64,000 nt of DNA from contig NPFB01000028.1 in the NCBI GenBank assembly GCA_014084085.1, positions 290,559 through 354,558 on the forward strand. Direction: 5' to 3'. The notes beneath the pieces are model-generated. The model was not told where the DNA came from. It was given only the letters and a program-made list of their open reading frames with translations, and searched no databases. Source of the stretch: Hondaea fermentalgiana. Taxonomy: Eukaryota; Sar; Bigyra; Thraustochytrida; Thraustochytriidae. Position 1 is the stretch's first letter. Each line of letters starts with the position of its first letter. Positions 29,518-38,446 of this stretch are shown here, piece by piece. The position numbers and the translations under genes were made by a program.

Positions 29518-29660
29518 GGTCTCGTAAAGTCAAATGTTTCCAATTTTAAAATAGACAAGTCAAGTTGATTCAATTCATGTCAACGTACGCGGTAGAAGAT
29601 AGAGTCAAAGTAGGCTGGATCTATCATACTATTTTGCCTTATTTTTTCTTAACGTAAGTC

Positions 29661-30818
29661 TTATCGTTTTCTCTTTTTCAGTTTTGACTTGGCTTGGAAA
29701 GCTTTCCATCCCTGTTTCTTTTGCTCGAGAGCCAAATCCCTCTTGGCCGCCTTGGTCTGCTTCTTCAGCAGACGTAAGGCCTTGCGCTTTCGCTCCTTTA
29801 CCTTTTCCGAGTCACCTTCTTTCACACGCAGGTGCTCAGGTATGCTCGCAATATCTTGGCTCAAACGCATCCCTGATGCACTGTCTGCCGCCTCGTTTGT
29901 ATTTGAGCCACTCGTACCGCCTCCCCCGGCGGAAAGATCAGTCGAGGAGGCCTGGCTACTCGTTGCGGAGGCTGGCGCAATTCCCGACATTGCTGCCGCG
30001 ATCGCCTGGCGGTCCGAGGTGGGCTGAGCTACCTCTTCGGGCGACAAAAGCCGCAAATGCTGATATGCGACCTCTTCCTCGTTGTTGTACCGCTTGAAAC
30101 GAACGACACACCCGTGTGGTGTCAAGCGCAAAACGGTGGCTGCATAGCGCTTTCCGTCACCGGAAAAGCGTGCTTCGCAGGGCTGACCGATTTGCACAGA
30201 CATTTTGTCAAAGCTCGTCTTTGCTTTGATGGGACGCACACCCTCTGGATCAACAGCGCACAAGTCATCTTTCTTGTAGAGAAAACGCACTTGGCACTTG
30301 CCCTGTTCTACATTGGTATACTGTTCGAGAATTGCGCTGTTCCACACGCCAGTGACCTTGTCGAAGGCCTCGCACACGCTCCCAAGCACAATTTTCTCAA
30401 GGTCTTGCCTCTTTTGTCGCATGGAGTCTGGCAGCGTGAATTCCTGTGGAGAGGTTTTCTTATCATCTTGGGGTTCTGTGACATTGTCTGTTCGAGCCAT
30501 CGCTGTTGCTTCGTTGTCCTGTGCCTTGGAGTTTGAACGCGCCACATTAAGGTGCTCTTGGGCCGGTGCCTTTGCGTCATCCTTTTCGTTCTCGTCGAGT
30601 GTTTCGTGAGTTGAGGTTTGCTTTGCTGCGGCGTTGGTCGCCTCCACCTGCGCCTCCGCTTCGGACTCTGCGTCTGAGTCCGAGTCCGAGTCCGAGTCTG
30701 CGAGAGCCAGCGCCTCGGTCAGGCTGTTGCGCAGCTCCACGTACGCCTCATTGGCCGGGTCGCTCTCCAGCAGCTTCTCCACGTCCACGAGCTGCTTGCG
30801 AAGCCCATCGACGTCCAT
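29661..30818 (-). CDS. SMNDC1: SPF30/SMNDC1-like Tudor splicing factor
   Basis: A 385-aa protein related to survival-of-motor-neuron-related factor 30, a spliceosome assembly factor. The N-terminal coiled helix (LRKQLVDVEKLLESDP) matches the family. Next come an acidic Asp/Ser repeat (about 41-58) and a disordered part, then a Tudor domain (about 206-259; CEARFSGDGKRYAATVLRL, FKRYNNEEEV) that should bind dimethylarginine. The C-terminus has IPEHLRV, a basic helix and WKAFQAKSKLKKRKR, as in the family. A second Tudor-like block (VWNSAIL...CQVRFLYK, about 155-197) lies just before the main one. The start at 30818 (MDVDGL) is preceded on the coding strand by GCAA/GGCA/GCGA tetranucleotide runs. 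The Asp run comes from GACTCG/GACTCA repeats. Confidence 0.85.
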   Translation of the reverse strand: MDVDGLRKQLVDVEKLLESDPANEAYVELRNSLTEALALADSDSDSDSDAESEAEAQVEATNAAAKQTSTHETLDENEKDDAKAPAQEHLNVARSNSKAQDNEATAMARTDNVTEPQDDKKTSPQEFTLPDSMRQKRQDLEKIVLGSVCEAFDKVTGVWNSAILEQYTNVEQGKCQVRFLYKKDDLCAVDPEGVRPIKAKTSFDKMSVQIGQPCEARFSGDGKRYAATVLRLTPHGCVVRFKRYNNEEEVAYQHLRLLSPEEVAQPTSDRQAIAAAMSGIAPASATSSQASSTDLSAGGGGTSGSNTNEAADSASGMRLSQDIASIPEHLRVKEGDSEKVKERKRKALRLLKKQTKAAKRDLALEQKKQGWKAFQAKSKLKKRKR

Positions 30819-31369
30819 CTCGCTCGCTCGCTCGCTCGCTTCCCGGCTTGCCTGCCTGCCTGCTTGCTTGCTTGCGTGCGAGAAGAAGAGCGACGGAGAC
30901 GAGCTCGGCGACGCGCGAAGAAGAGCGCGCGGGGTCGCAGCGAGGCGCCCGCGGCGCGAGCGTCGTCGTTCTGCTTTTGCCTCAGCAAAGAAGGGACGAA
31001 TAGAGCTTGGCATCGCTTGGCAGAACAGAATAGATACTACAAGCACCAAACCTGAGCCCCGCCGCGCCGCGCCGAGGGCGGGCTCTCCTCCGCTCGACGC
31101 CGGGCGGGAGACTCGAGGGCAGGCCTGCTCGCGAGGGCGGGCGGCCTGATCCGGCGAGCTAGCGTGCGCGCCAAGGTCCCGGATCGCCGGCCTCGTGAGC
31201 CTGCGACTCGCGAGGGTCCTTTTCCTGTCACTCGCCGACCACGCAGGCGAGGGAGGCGACAGGCGGAGCAAGAGCGAAAGGCGTCCCCGCGCGCCAATCT
31301 CTCTCTTCCTACCGCCTTCCCGCGTTCTGACTCGCTTGCTTGCTTCATTGCTCGCTTTGTCGCGCGACC
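30819..31369. promoter_or_regulatory. divergent promoter spacer, SPF30 and RasGEF-VPS9 genes
   Basis: About 550 bases between two start codons. Tetranucleotide runs (GCTC, CTGC, CTTG) lie directly against the SPF30 start and CTTG units lie within 50 bases of the other start. Promoter role is inferred from position. Confidence 0.45.
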
Positions 31370-34300
31370 ATGGTCAAATTCGAAGAGGTGATCGACCACC
31401 TCTTGAGCAATCTCGAAGAGTCCGCGCGCCAGGATAGCGCCAAGGCATGCAAGACGCTCGTGACGGACCTTGTCCGCGAGATTCTCGGGGAGAACCGCAG
31501 ACTCGCCGTGGAAAAGGGCGTTGTGTCGTCGATCATCGGCATCATACGGCAGTTCTACGTCCGCGGACATGAAAAGGACCAGGTTCCACGCGTGCAGCTT
31601 GTCGGAACTTGTCTGGATATCCTCGTGCAACTCGGGCCTTATGTTAGACTCGACGACGATGTGGTCGCATTTTGCGTGTTGCTGCGCGCTCACGGCGTGC
31701 ACGTCATCGTCGATGCCATGGTGGCCCACTGGAAGCTGAAAACTCGGACCTTAGCTCTCCTCAACTCGAGCCTTCGAGTGCTACTCAATGTTGCCGCCTC
31801 AGACCAAGGTACGCGCATGCTTGCCGAGGCCAACGTGCATGTTGTCATGATCGACATGCTCGACAAGGACAAAATCAACGACAAGCAAACCCTCTTGCTC
31901 ATTGCCCGTGTGCTCGCGACCATGTCCGTCTTCAATCTGCAGGTGCGAAAAGAAGTGGAACCCCGCGTCGAACAGCTCCTTCAGTGCGCAGCTCATGTGC
32001 ACAAGGAGGATTTGGCCCTGCACGGTGCTATAAATTGCCTGCTGTGCATGGTGAGCACGGCGCCGTCTGGCGCGAAGGCTATTCTGGCCTATGAAGGGTC
32101 CCTCGGCTATATCGTGCAAGTCCTTCACAACTCCACCACAGCGCTTCTGAATGCTTCCCAGCAACACAGCCCGGCGCACGACACAACAACCTCGGAGACC
32201 GATCTGTATGCATCTCTCGGCTTTGAGAATGACCTCAGTGAGCAAGAGCTCGCAGATCGGCGGCTTGCGGAGCAGCTGGACGCCGAGGAGCGCGCACAGG
32301 CAATGGAAACCCCGGGTGACCAGGACTTATCGCCTCGGTCATCAGAGGCCTCTCCGTCCCGCCAAGGGCGCCGACGCAGCTTCACGGGTATCGGCAATGG
32401 TCTCTTCGGAGGCGACACAGATGTGACGGTGGACGCACTCAACTCGACGGCGCGAAATGCCGTGTCAGCAGGATCTTCGCTTTTTAACAATCTTATTCGT
32501 CGACAGGCAAACGCGCAAAATCAGGCCAACAGCTCCCGCTCCAACTCGCCTGCCAATGCAGGAGGGGCAGCGAGCAAGTCGAGCAACGCAACCGTCGAGG
32601 TCGCCGCAGAAAGCAAGTTTGAGGCCGCCCGCAAGCTCTCATGCTGGACTTCGATGCTTTTGCACAATCTTTGCATTTCTGCGCGCGACGACGTGCAAAT
32701 CCGCATGGTCATTTCACAGGCGTATCAGAGCGGCAATGCTGCACTTGGGTCGCGAATGGATCGTCCGATCTTCCAGCGCATCATGGAGACCATGAATACT
32801 ATTTGCAATGAAAAAGGCTCCCCACGAAAGGGCAACGACGATACGCAGGGAGATCTGCTCGACTTTGGGAACGACGAGGACAAGGTAGAGCATCTTGGGG
32901 GGTCGCATTTGGCTGGCCCGCTCTCTGTCACGGACCATCTCGTTGAGCAAATTATATGCGGCAACGATGCCCCATTGCAGGACCTTCTCTTGGCTGGTCA
33001 CGAGGACGACGATGGATTCACAGGCCGCGCCATTCTACTCAATCTCGATTTTATCCATCTCACGACGAGCTCTTCTGTCACCCTTGTGGCTCTGCTGCGA
33101 GCGCTGATGCAAAAGTTTGCGCAGCTCATAAGCAACAGCGGAACTGCCAAGATCAGTCTATCGGACCCCAATATCGTCCTCCCTCTCGGACCCGAGGCGT
33201 CTCGCATTATATCTTTTGTTCTCATGCTCACAGCTCATCCTAAGTTTCGCAGAAGACTGGAAGCAACTCCTCGCGTTCTCGAAGTCCTCTTTGGGTCTCC
33301 AGACGCCGACAGAGCCTCCGGCGACAGTGCGGTCGCGTGGACTCAGAACGGCAAAGATAACGAGACATTTGACTTTGTTCCTGCGTCCGAAAGCTTTGTC
33401 GGGGTACTCCGCCGCCTTGACCTTCCCGAGTATGCCGAGTACATGGGTCGCTGCGTATACAGCTTGCTCGATGTTTCGAGCCGTCGGCTGCGTACGCTGC
33501 CATTGCTTCCCTATCGCTCTTTCCACCATGAAGGCGGCCAGGGACCACTGAGCAGTGCCCTCATGAAGCGGCAAAGTTCTACGGAGCCCGCTCTTACTTC
33601 GCGTGGAAACGGCGCGCCAGGAGATTCGGCACCGGGCGCAACAAGGCCACGACGCAAATCCAGTGCTGACAAGGCCAAAGAATTGCTGGGCAAGTCTTCT
33701 GCACCCACGAACGCATCCGTCATGTCCCCACGTGACATTCTCCGCCTCAACAAGGCGTCGGGGACGTCCTCATCTGGCCCCATTGATGTTTCCGGCAGGA
33801 ACGCATCGCAAAGTGGCGCCGATGGACGGCTTCCCCGAAGACAAACGATGACGGGAGGCCAGATTTCCCGAAGTTGGGAGTCTCAGTCCAGCGAGCAAGC
33901 TCCTCAGCGGCGCATGAGCAATTCGTACGTGCCCTCGCATAGCAATCTCATTCTCTCGCCACTTTTGCATGCAGGTTCAGGCAGTTTTCAGGATGAGGTA
34001 GAGGTTGACAGCCCCGCGGCTGCCGCGCGACGCAAGGAAGCCGAGGTTCTGCTCTCCGAGTGGCACGGTCATCCTGGCGCAGTTGCAGTGCAGATATCTT
34101 TGCGTCTCGAACGTCTTTACATGGCTACAGACCCATGGAACCTCGTGGTTCTTGCCAAAGTACCCTTTACTGCACGCCAAGACGCCTGTGTCGCAGAGAA
34201 ACGCTTTCTCCTGGAATTTGACAAGCTCGTCTACTTTTTCAAGACGCAAATCCTGCGTGGGGAAACGCCCAGTTTCCGGGCGCAGATTGTAGAATGCATT

Positions 34301-36742
34301 ATCGACATTGCTAGTGTGGCTGCCGGACCATCGCTGCGGAACGCATCGCTCGTCATGGCCTGCTTAGAAGCTCTTGGATCGCGACCCATTCGAAGGCTTG
34401 AATTGACCTGGCGCAACGTCGCGGGCGACCGATGGCAGGCGTTTGACGATCTCAAGCGAATCACTGGAATTGGCGAGCTCTTGACAAAACCCAATGCGAG
34501 CACACTCGACTCACCGCGCCCGAGCGTTCAAGCAAGGCGTGGAGCGAAGAAGCATTCGCGCGCAAATTCGCTCGGCTTGGATACGCCACTTGGGATGTCT
34601 GGATCTAAAGCTTCCAACGGAGACGCTCTCGACCCAGTCAAGAATACAGCTGCCAGTGCTAGCGACGAAGACGGGGGCACGAAATCGCTGGGTCAATCGG
34701 AAAATGGCGCAGCTGAGTCTGAGACCGAGACTGAGACCGAGTCCGACTGGCTTCGTGCCGATGACGAGGCCAGGGCGGTTCCTCTTGGCCTGGACCCAAC
34801 GGAATTCCTTGGCAGCGCACGCATTCCCTACTTGCACGGTGTCATCTTTTCTCTTCAGGCACTCGAGGTCGCAGAGCAGCAGCAGCAGCAGCAGCAGGAA
34901 GCCGAAGCTGCAACCAGGGCATCGAGCAGTCCTGGAGCATCGGGAGAAAGTCAAGCTTCGATAGTTGAGAGTCCTCAAGTGTCCAATAAGACGCAAAATG
35001 AGTCAGAAAACCACGACGAAGATCTTTTGGCAGTGGTGACATCTTCTCCGCCAAAATTATTGTCGATGCAAGTCCGGAGCTCGAGCACCGGCACCGGGAG
35101 CGCCAAGGCGAGCTCCAGCACGAGCGAGTTCGATCCCCTAGGTATTTTTGCAAGTACAGATGACGCCTCAGGGGACGATCAGGCGCAAGGCGCGAGCAAC
35201 GGCAATACCTTGCGAAATTCAGAATCGGCACTTCCCCTCGCGGCAAGTAGCAAGGCCGATTTCGAGTTTGGATTGGACACTCCGTTTCCAATGGAAGAGG
35301 AACAAGAAGAACAGAAAAAGGCTGAGCAGGCGCGCGCTGCCGAAGCGGCACGTATTGATCTGCGCACGGTACAAGCGCAGTACGAGGTGCTGGCCAAGTG
35401 GATCACAACCGTTCGAGGAAATGGAGATTGGTGCCAGCGCATGTACACGCATGAACCAGACGTTGCGCTGCAGATTATGCTCCAGTCTCTTGCGTCACGG
35501 CCTGCCAAACAAGAAGAAAGTCAGCTCGAAGAAGTCTCTCTCCGGTGCGAACCGCCTTGGTCTCTTGACCAAATGCTCTTGGAGAGTCTTTACGCGATTG
35601 AGGGCTGGATCGAGTCTCTGTTTGAATCAGAGTCCGAGGAAGAGGGTCGCGTCATCCGTGCTTTCCGCGCGCGTCTTCGTAAAAAGGAGACCAGCAACAG
35701 CGGCGCACAAAACAATGGAGGCGGCAGCGGCACGGGGACTGCGACGACTGCGTCAAGTGGATCATCATCTTCGTTGCTTGTGAGTGGGAACGGAGGCGGG
35801 GGCACTCCTAACGGCGCGAGCGCGGCAGCGAATGCTGGCCAAACGACAGCTGCATCTAGACTTCGTCTTTTGGCGGAGAATGCCGGTGCGCAAATCATAC
35901 GGTCATCAGGGGACATTGTGAACTCTTTGGGAAGGGGCGGGGCTGCGGGCGGAGACGGAAATCTTTCGCCCACTCGGAACGGAGAGAGCGGTGGCGTGGC
36001 TTCTTCTTCGCAGCAGCAGCGTTCCTACGTGCAGGCCGCGTCTCGTAGCCAGCTCCCAAGTGTCCCTGCTCCGGCCACGGGCAAGCTTATCAACTCCCTT
36101 GTCAAGAAAATATCAGGAGCGCGCAAAGAGCGTCTCTTTGAGGAAAGTGGGTCCCGTTCCGCCGAGCATTGGGACAAGATCGTGGACCATGTGCGGCTCT
36201 GCGTGGAGCGAATCGTGCTGGCTCCGGTCTTGTCGAGATTATTGCTAGGTGCTCTCCGCGAGCATTCGGCACAAGAATGCGCTCTGCAGGAGCGAGTGCT
36301 GATTCTACGTAGTCTCTCTGCGGATCGTCTGAGATCGCTCTTGGGTTTGCCTGACCGCAAGGGGTTGGGGCAGGCAACGTGGGGCGGCGCTATTGCCACG
36401 CTCAAGAGCTTTGACGACGTGGACATGCCTTCGCTCAAGTTACGAATCCTCCTTCGTCTCAAGGATGAGATTTACGCAGAGTCGGGTCGTCTGGGTGTCA
36501 TGGACATGAACGCGGACGAGTTTCTTCCTGTGGTGACTTTTGTTATCGTGCAGGCGCAGCTCCAGCACGCATACGCGACCACGATGTTGCTTCGCGACTT
36601 GCTCAACGACGAGCTTGTCTCTGGCGAGGCGGCGTACTACCTCACCACCTTCGAGATTGCCCTTGGCGCTCTTCTCGGCATGGACCTCCCCGAAGACGTC
36701 CTCGTCCCCGACATTCTCTCCAAGAACCTCGCCTCTTCGTAA
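31370..36742 (+). CDS. giant ARM-RasGEF-VPS9 guanine nucleotide exchange factor
   Basis: A 1790-aa protein encoded without interruption. Residues about 1-290 are helical ARM/HEAT-like repeats. A long Ser-rich linker follows. Residues about 900-1036 match the catalytic core of a RasGEF (CDC25) domain: LRLERLYMATDPWNL, FDKLVYFFKTQIL, RAQIVECIIDIA, LVMACLEALGSRPIRRLELTW. Its closing block IPYLHGVIFSLQALE comes only at about 1150, after a ~110-residue Ser/Asp/Glu-rich insert, and is followed by polyglutamine. Residues about 1596-1777 are a VPS9 domain (ADEFLPVVTFVIVQAQ, GEAAYYLTTFEIALG), which activates Rab5-type GTPases. It may link Ras-type and Rab5-type signalling on endosomes; this is inference. 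The start at 31370 (CCATGGTC) has a strong context; an in-frame ATG at 31340 would add ten residues. Confidence 0.87.
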   Translation: MVKFEEVIDHLLSNLEESARQDSAKACKTLVTDLVREILGENRRLAVEKGVVSSIIGIIRQFYVRGHEKDQVPRVQLVGTCLDILVQLGPYVRLDDDVVAFCVLLRAHGVHVIVDAMVAHWKLKTRTLALLNSSLRVLLNVAASDQGTRMLAEANVHVVMIDMLDKDKINDKQTLLLIARVLATMSVFNLQVRKEVEPRVEQLLQCAAHVHKEDLALHGAINCLLCMVSTAPSGAKAILAYEGSLGYIVQVLHNSTTALLNASQQHSPAHDTTTSETDLYASLGFENDLSEQELADRRLAEQLDAEERAQAMETPGDQDLSPRSSEASPSRQGRRRSFTGIGNGLFGGDTDVTVDALNSTARNAVSAGSSLFNNLIRRQANAQNQANSSRSNSPANAGGAASKSSNATVEVAAESKFEAARKLSCWTSMLLHNLCISARDDVQIRMVISQAYQSGNAALGSRMDRPIFQRIMETMNTICNEKGSPRKGNDDTQGDLLDFGNDEDKVEHLGGSHLAGPLSVTDHLVEQIICGNDAPLQDLLLAGHEDDDGFTGRAILLNLDFIHLTTSSSVTLVALLRALMQKFAQLISNSGTAKISLSDPNIVLPLGPEASRIISFVLMLTAHPKFRRRLEATPRVLEVLFGSPDADRASGDSAVAWTQNGKDNETFDFVPASESFVGVLRRLDLPEYAEYMGRCVYSLLDVSSRRLRTLPLLPYRSFHHEGGQGPLSSALMKRQSSTEPALTSRGNGAPGDSAPGATRPRRKSSADKAKELLGKSSAPTNASVMSPRDILRLNKASGTSSSGPIDVSGRNASQSGADGRLPRRQTMTGGQISRSWESQSSEQAPQRRMSNSYVPSHSNLILSPLLHAGSGSFQDEVEVDSPAAAARRKEAEVLLSEWHGHPGAVAVQISLRLERLYMATDPWNLVVLAKVPFTARQDACVAEKRFLLEFDKLVYFFKTQILRGETPSFRAQIVECIIDIASVAAGPSLRNASLVMACLEALGSRPIRRLELTWRNVAGDRWQAFDDLKRITGIGELLTKPNASTLDSPRPSVQARRGAKKHSRANSLGLDTPLGMSGSKASNGDALDPVKNTAASASDEDGGTKSLGQSENGAAESETETETESDWLRADDEARAVPLGLDPTEFLGSARIPYLHGVIFSLQALEVAEQQQQQQQEAEAATRASSSPGASGESQASIVESPQVSNKTQNESENHDEDLLAVVTSSPPKLLSMQVRSSSTGTGSAKASSSTSEFDPLGIFASTDDASGDDQAQGASNGNTLRNSESALPLAASSKADFEFGLDTPFPMEEEQEEQKKAEQARAAEAARIDLRTVQAQYEVLAKWITTVRGNGDWCQRMYTHEPDVALQIMLQSLASRPAKQEESQLEEVSLRCEPPWSLDQMLLESLYAIEGWIESLFESESEEEGRVIRAFRARLRKKETSNSGAQNNGGGSGTGTATTASSGSSSSLLVSGNGGGGTPNGASAAANAGQTTAASRLRLLAENAGAQIIRSSGDIVNSLGRGGAAGGDGNLSPTRNGESGGVASSSQQQRSYVQAASRSQLPSVPAPATGKLINSLVKKISGARKERLFEESGSRSAEHWDKIVDHVRLCVERIVLAPVLSRLLLGALREHSAQECALQERVLILRSLSADRLRSLLGLPDRKGLGQATWGGAIATLKSFDDVDMPSLKLRILLRLKDEIYAESGRLGVMDMNADEFLPVVTFVIVQAQLQHAYATTMLLRDLLNDELVSGEAAYYLTTFEIALGALLGMDLPEDVLVPDILSKNLASS

Positions 36743-37308
36743 GCAACAAGCAACAAGCAACCAAGCAAGCAACCAAGCAACAAGCAATCTATTCGTATTT
36801 CTAGACTCCCAATCATCATCCCGTCCACCACCAAACCTTGCCGCATCGCGCTTACGTTGTAACAAAGACGATCCACCCTGCATCCTGTCCAGGTCGGCCG
36901 GTCACGCCGCTTCGCCGGTAGGTGGGCTCGTGCCGTCGCGGCCTCTTTGCCGGTCTTTCTTTCTCTCTCTCTCTCGATCGATGGATGCAGCGACCGTTAG
37001 CGCTGTTACCGGCAGCTGCAACGGACCAGCGGCTGGAAAGGCACGAGCCGCGCAGCAGAAAGCAAACGCGAGGAGAGCCCAGCGACGCGAGAGCCCGCGG
37101 CAGCGACGACGGCGCGACGGGGAGTGGAGGCGGGACGCGGCAGCGGCGGCGCGGAAGCGCGCGAGCGCGAGCGAGCAGGAAGAGCGACGCAGCGCACGCG
37201 ACGTGAAGATCGGCGCCGCAAGAGCGATTGATCGAGAGCGAGAGCGCAGCAACCGACGGCGAGAAAGCAGCGAGCAGCGCCGGGGGACAGACACGCGCGT
37301 GCGCGAGG
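36743..37308. other. spacer and leader upstream of TXNDC9-like gene
   Basis: Begins with AAGCAACAAGCAACC repeats directly after the stop, then passes into a purine-rich, Arg-codon-like stretch (GCGAGAGC) that is probably the leader of the next gene. No gene supported. Confidence 0.5.
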
Positions 37309-38148
37309 ATGCCGCTCCCGCAAGGTGAGCTGCTGGGCAGCGAGGAGGTGCAGCAGAATGTGTCGACGCGATTTGAGCAGGCGTGCATGGAACTCAAGGC
37401 CAAGGGCGAGCGTCAGCGCGCAGAAAAGGCTCTCAAGGAGCAAGAGGAGCAGCGTGCAGCTGCGCGCGAGGAGGCACGGCGACCTGCGAAGGAGCGCCTC
37501 GAGTACATGAAGAACTCTGATGACGTCTTTACCGCAGACATGTACAAGCGTCAAAGCAACCAGGACGAAGAAGACCGCGACGCCGTTCTTGACGACGATG
37601 ATGAGCTCGACGCCCTGCGCTTGGCGCGTATCAATAAGATGAAGAAGCAGAAGGCGCAAATGCAGGAAAACCTTGCCAAGGGACACGGCGTGTACGATGA
37701 AGTCTTTGAAGAAAATTTTCTCAAGACCGTGTTGGCGAGCAAGTTCTGCGTCGCGCACTTCTTCCATGAGGACTTTGAGCGCTGTAAGATCATGGACAAA
37801 CATCTCAAGCTGCTCGCGACCAATCACGTCGAAGCAAGGTTCTTCAAAATCAATGCCGAGAAGGCCCTCTTCTTTGTCGAGAAGCTCGAGATTCGTACAC
37901 TGCCCACCGTTGTGTTTTTTCAGGACGGCAAAGCTATCGACAAGCTGCTTGGCTTCAATGGTCTTCCGAACGGTGACGAGTTCTCGACGCGTGACCTCGA
38001 GGAGCGCATTGGTATCACTGGCTGCATCAAGATGGAGCGTGGGTTCTACGAGGAACGCGCCGATGACGCGCCTAAAAAAGTTGTTAGCACAATCACACGC
38101 GGCAAGGTTTCGCGAACGGAGGATTTCGAGGATCCTTTCGACGACTAA
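37309..38148 (+). CDS. TXNDC9: TXNDC9/phosducin-like 3 thioredoxin-fold protein
   Basis: A 279-aa protein. An N-terminal charged coiled coil (about 12-65) is followed by an acidic segment (DDDDELDALRLARINKMKKQ) and a thioredoxin fold (about 125-215). The fold has CVAHFFHEDFERCKIMDKHL in place of a CxxC active site, then FKINAEKALFFVEKL and LPTVVFFQDGKAI. Lack of CxxC and the RCKIMDKHL block identify TXNDC9 (PLP3/ACD-type), which binds the chaperonin CCT and aids tubulin and actin folding. The C-terminal tail is acidic (DFEDPFDD). The start at 37309 is preferred; the frame is open 81 bases upstream through an Arg/Glu-rich leader. Confidence 0.9.
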   Translation: MPLPQGELLGSEEVQQNVSTRFEQACMELKAKGERQRAEKALKEQEEQRAAAREEARRPAKERLEYMKNSDDVFTADMYKRQSNQDEEDRDAVLDDDDELDALRLARINKMKKQKAQMQENLAKGHGVYDEVFEENFLKTVLASKFCVAHFFHEDFERCKIMDKHLKLLATNHVEARFFKINAEKALFFVEKLEIRTLPTVVFFQDGKAIDKLLGFNGLPNGDEFSTRDLEERIGITGCIKMERGFYEERADDAPKKVVSTITRGKVSRTEDFEDPFDD

Positions 38149-38446
38149 ATCCTCGATTCGCCTTCCTGCCTAACTTCCTGCCTAACCCGTCTGCCTGCTG
38201 AATGTTGTGCCTTTTCTATCTCAAGCAAGTGCAAGCGTCATCTCTCTTCTTTCTTTCACTTTTTTCTTTTCCGCATTGACTTCAATGTTGTCTCGGACAA
38301 ACTACAAAAAGAACACAAACTTATTACATCTTTTGTGAAGCGTTTTCTTGGCCACGCGCTTCTTCTTCCTGTGACTACTTGAATCGAGTTGCCGCTTGCA
38401 AGACACACACTCAGAGAGAAGGAGAGAGCTGCAAACGAAGTGATCC

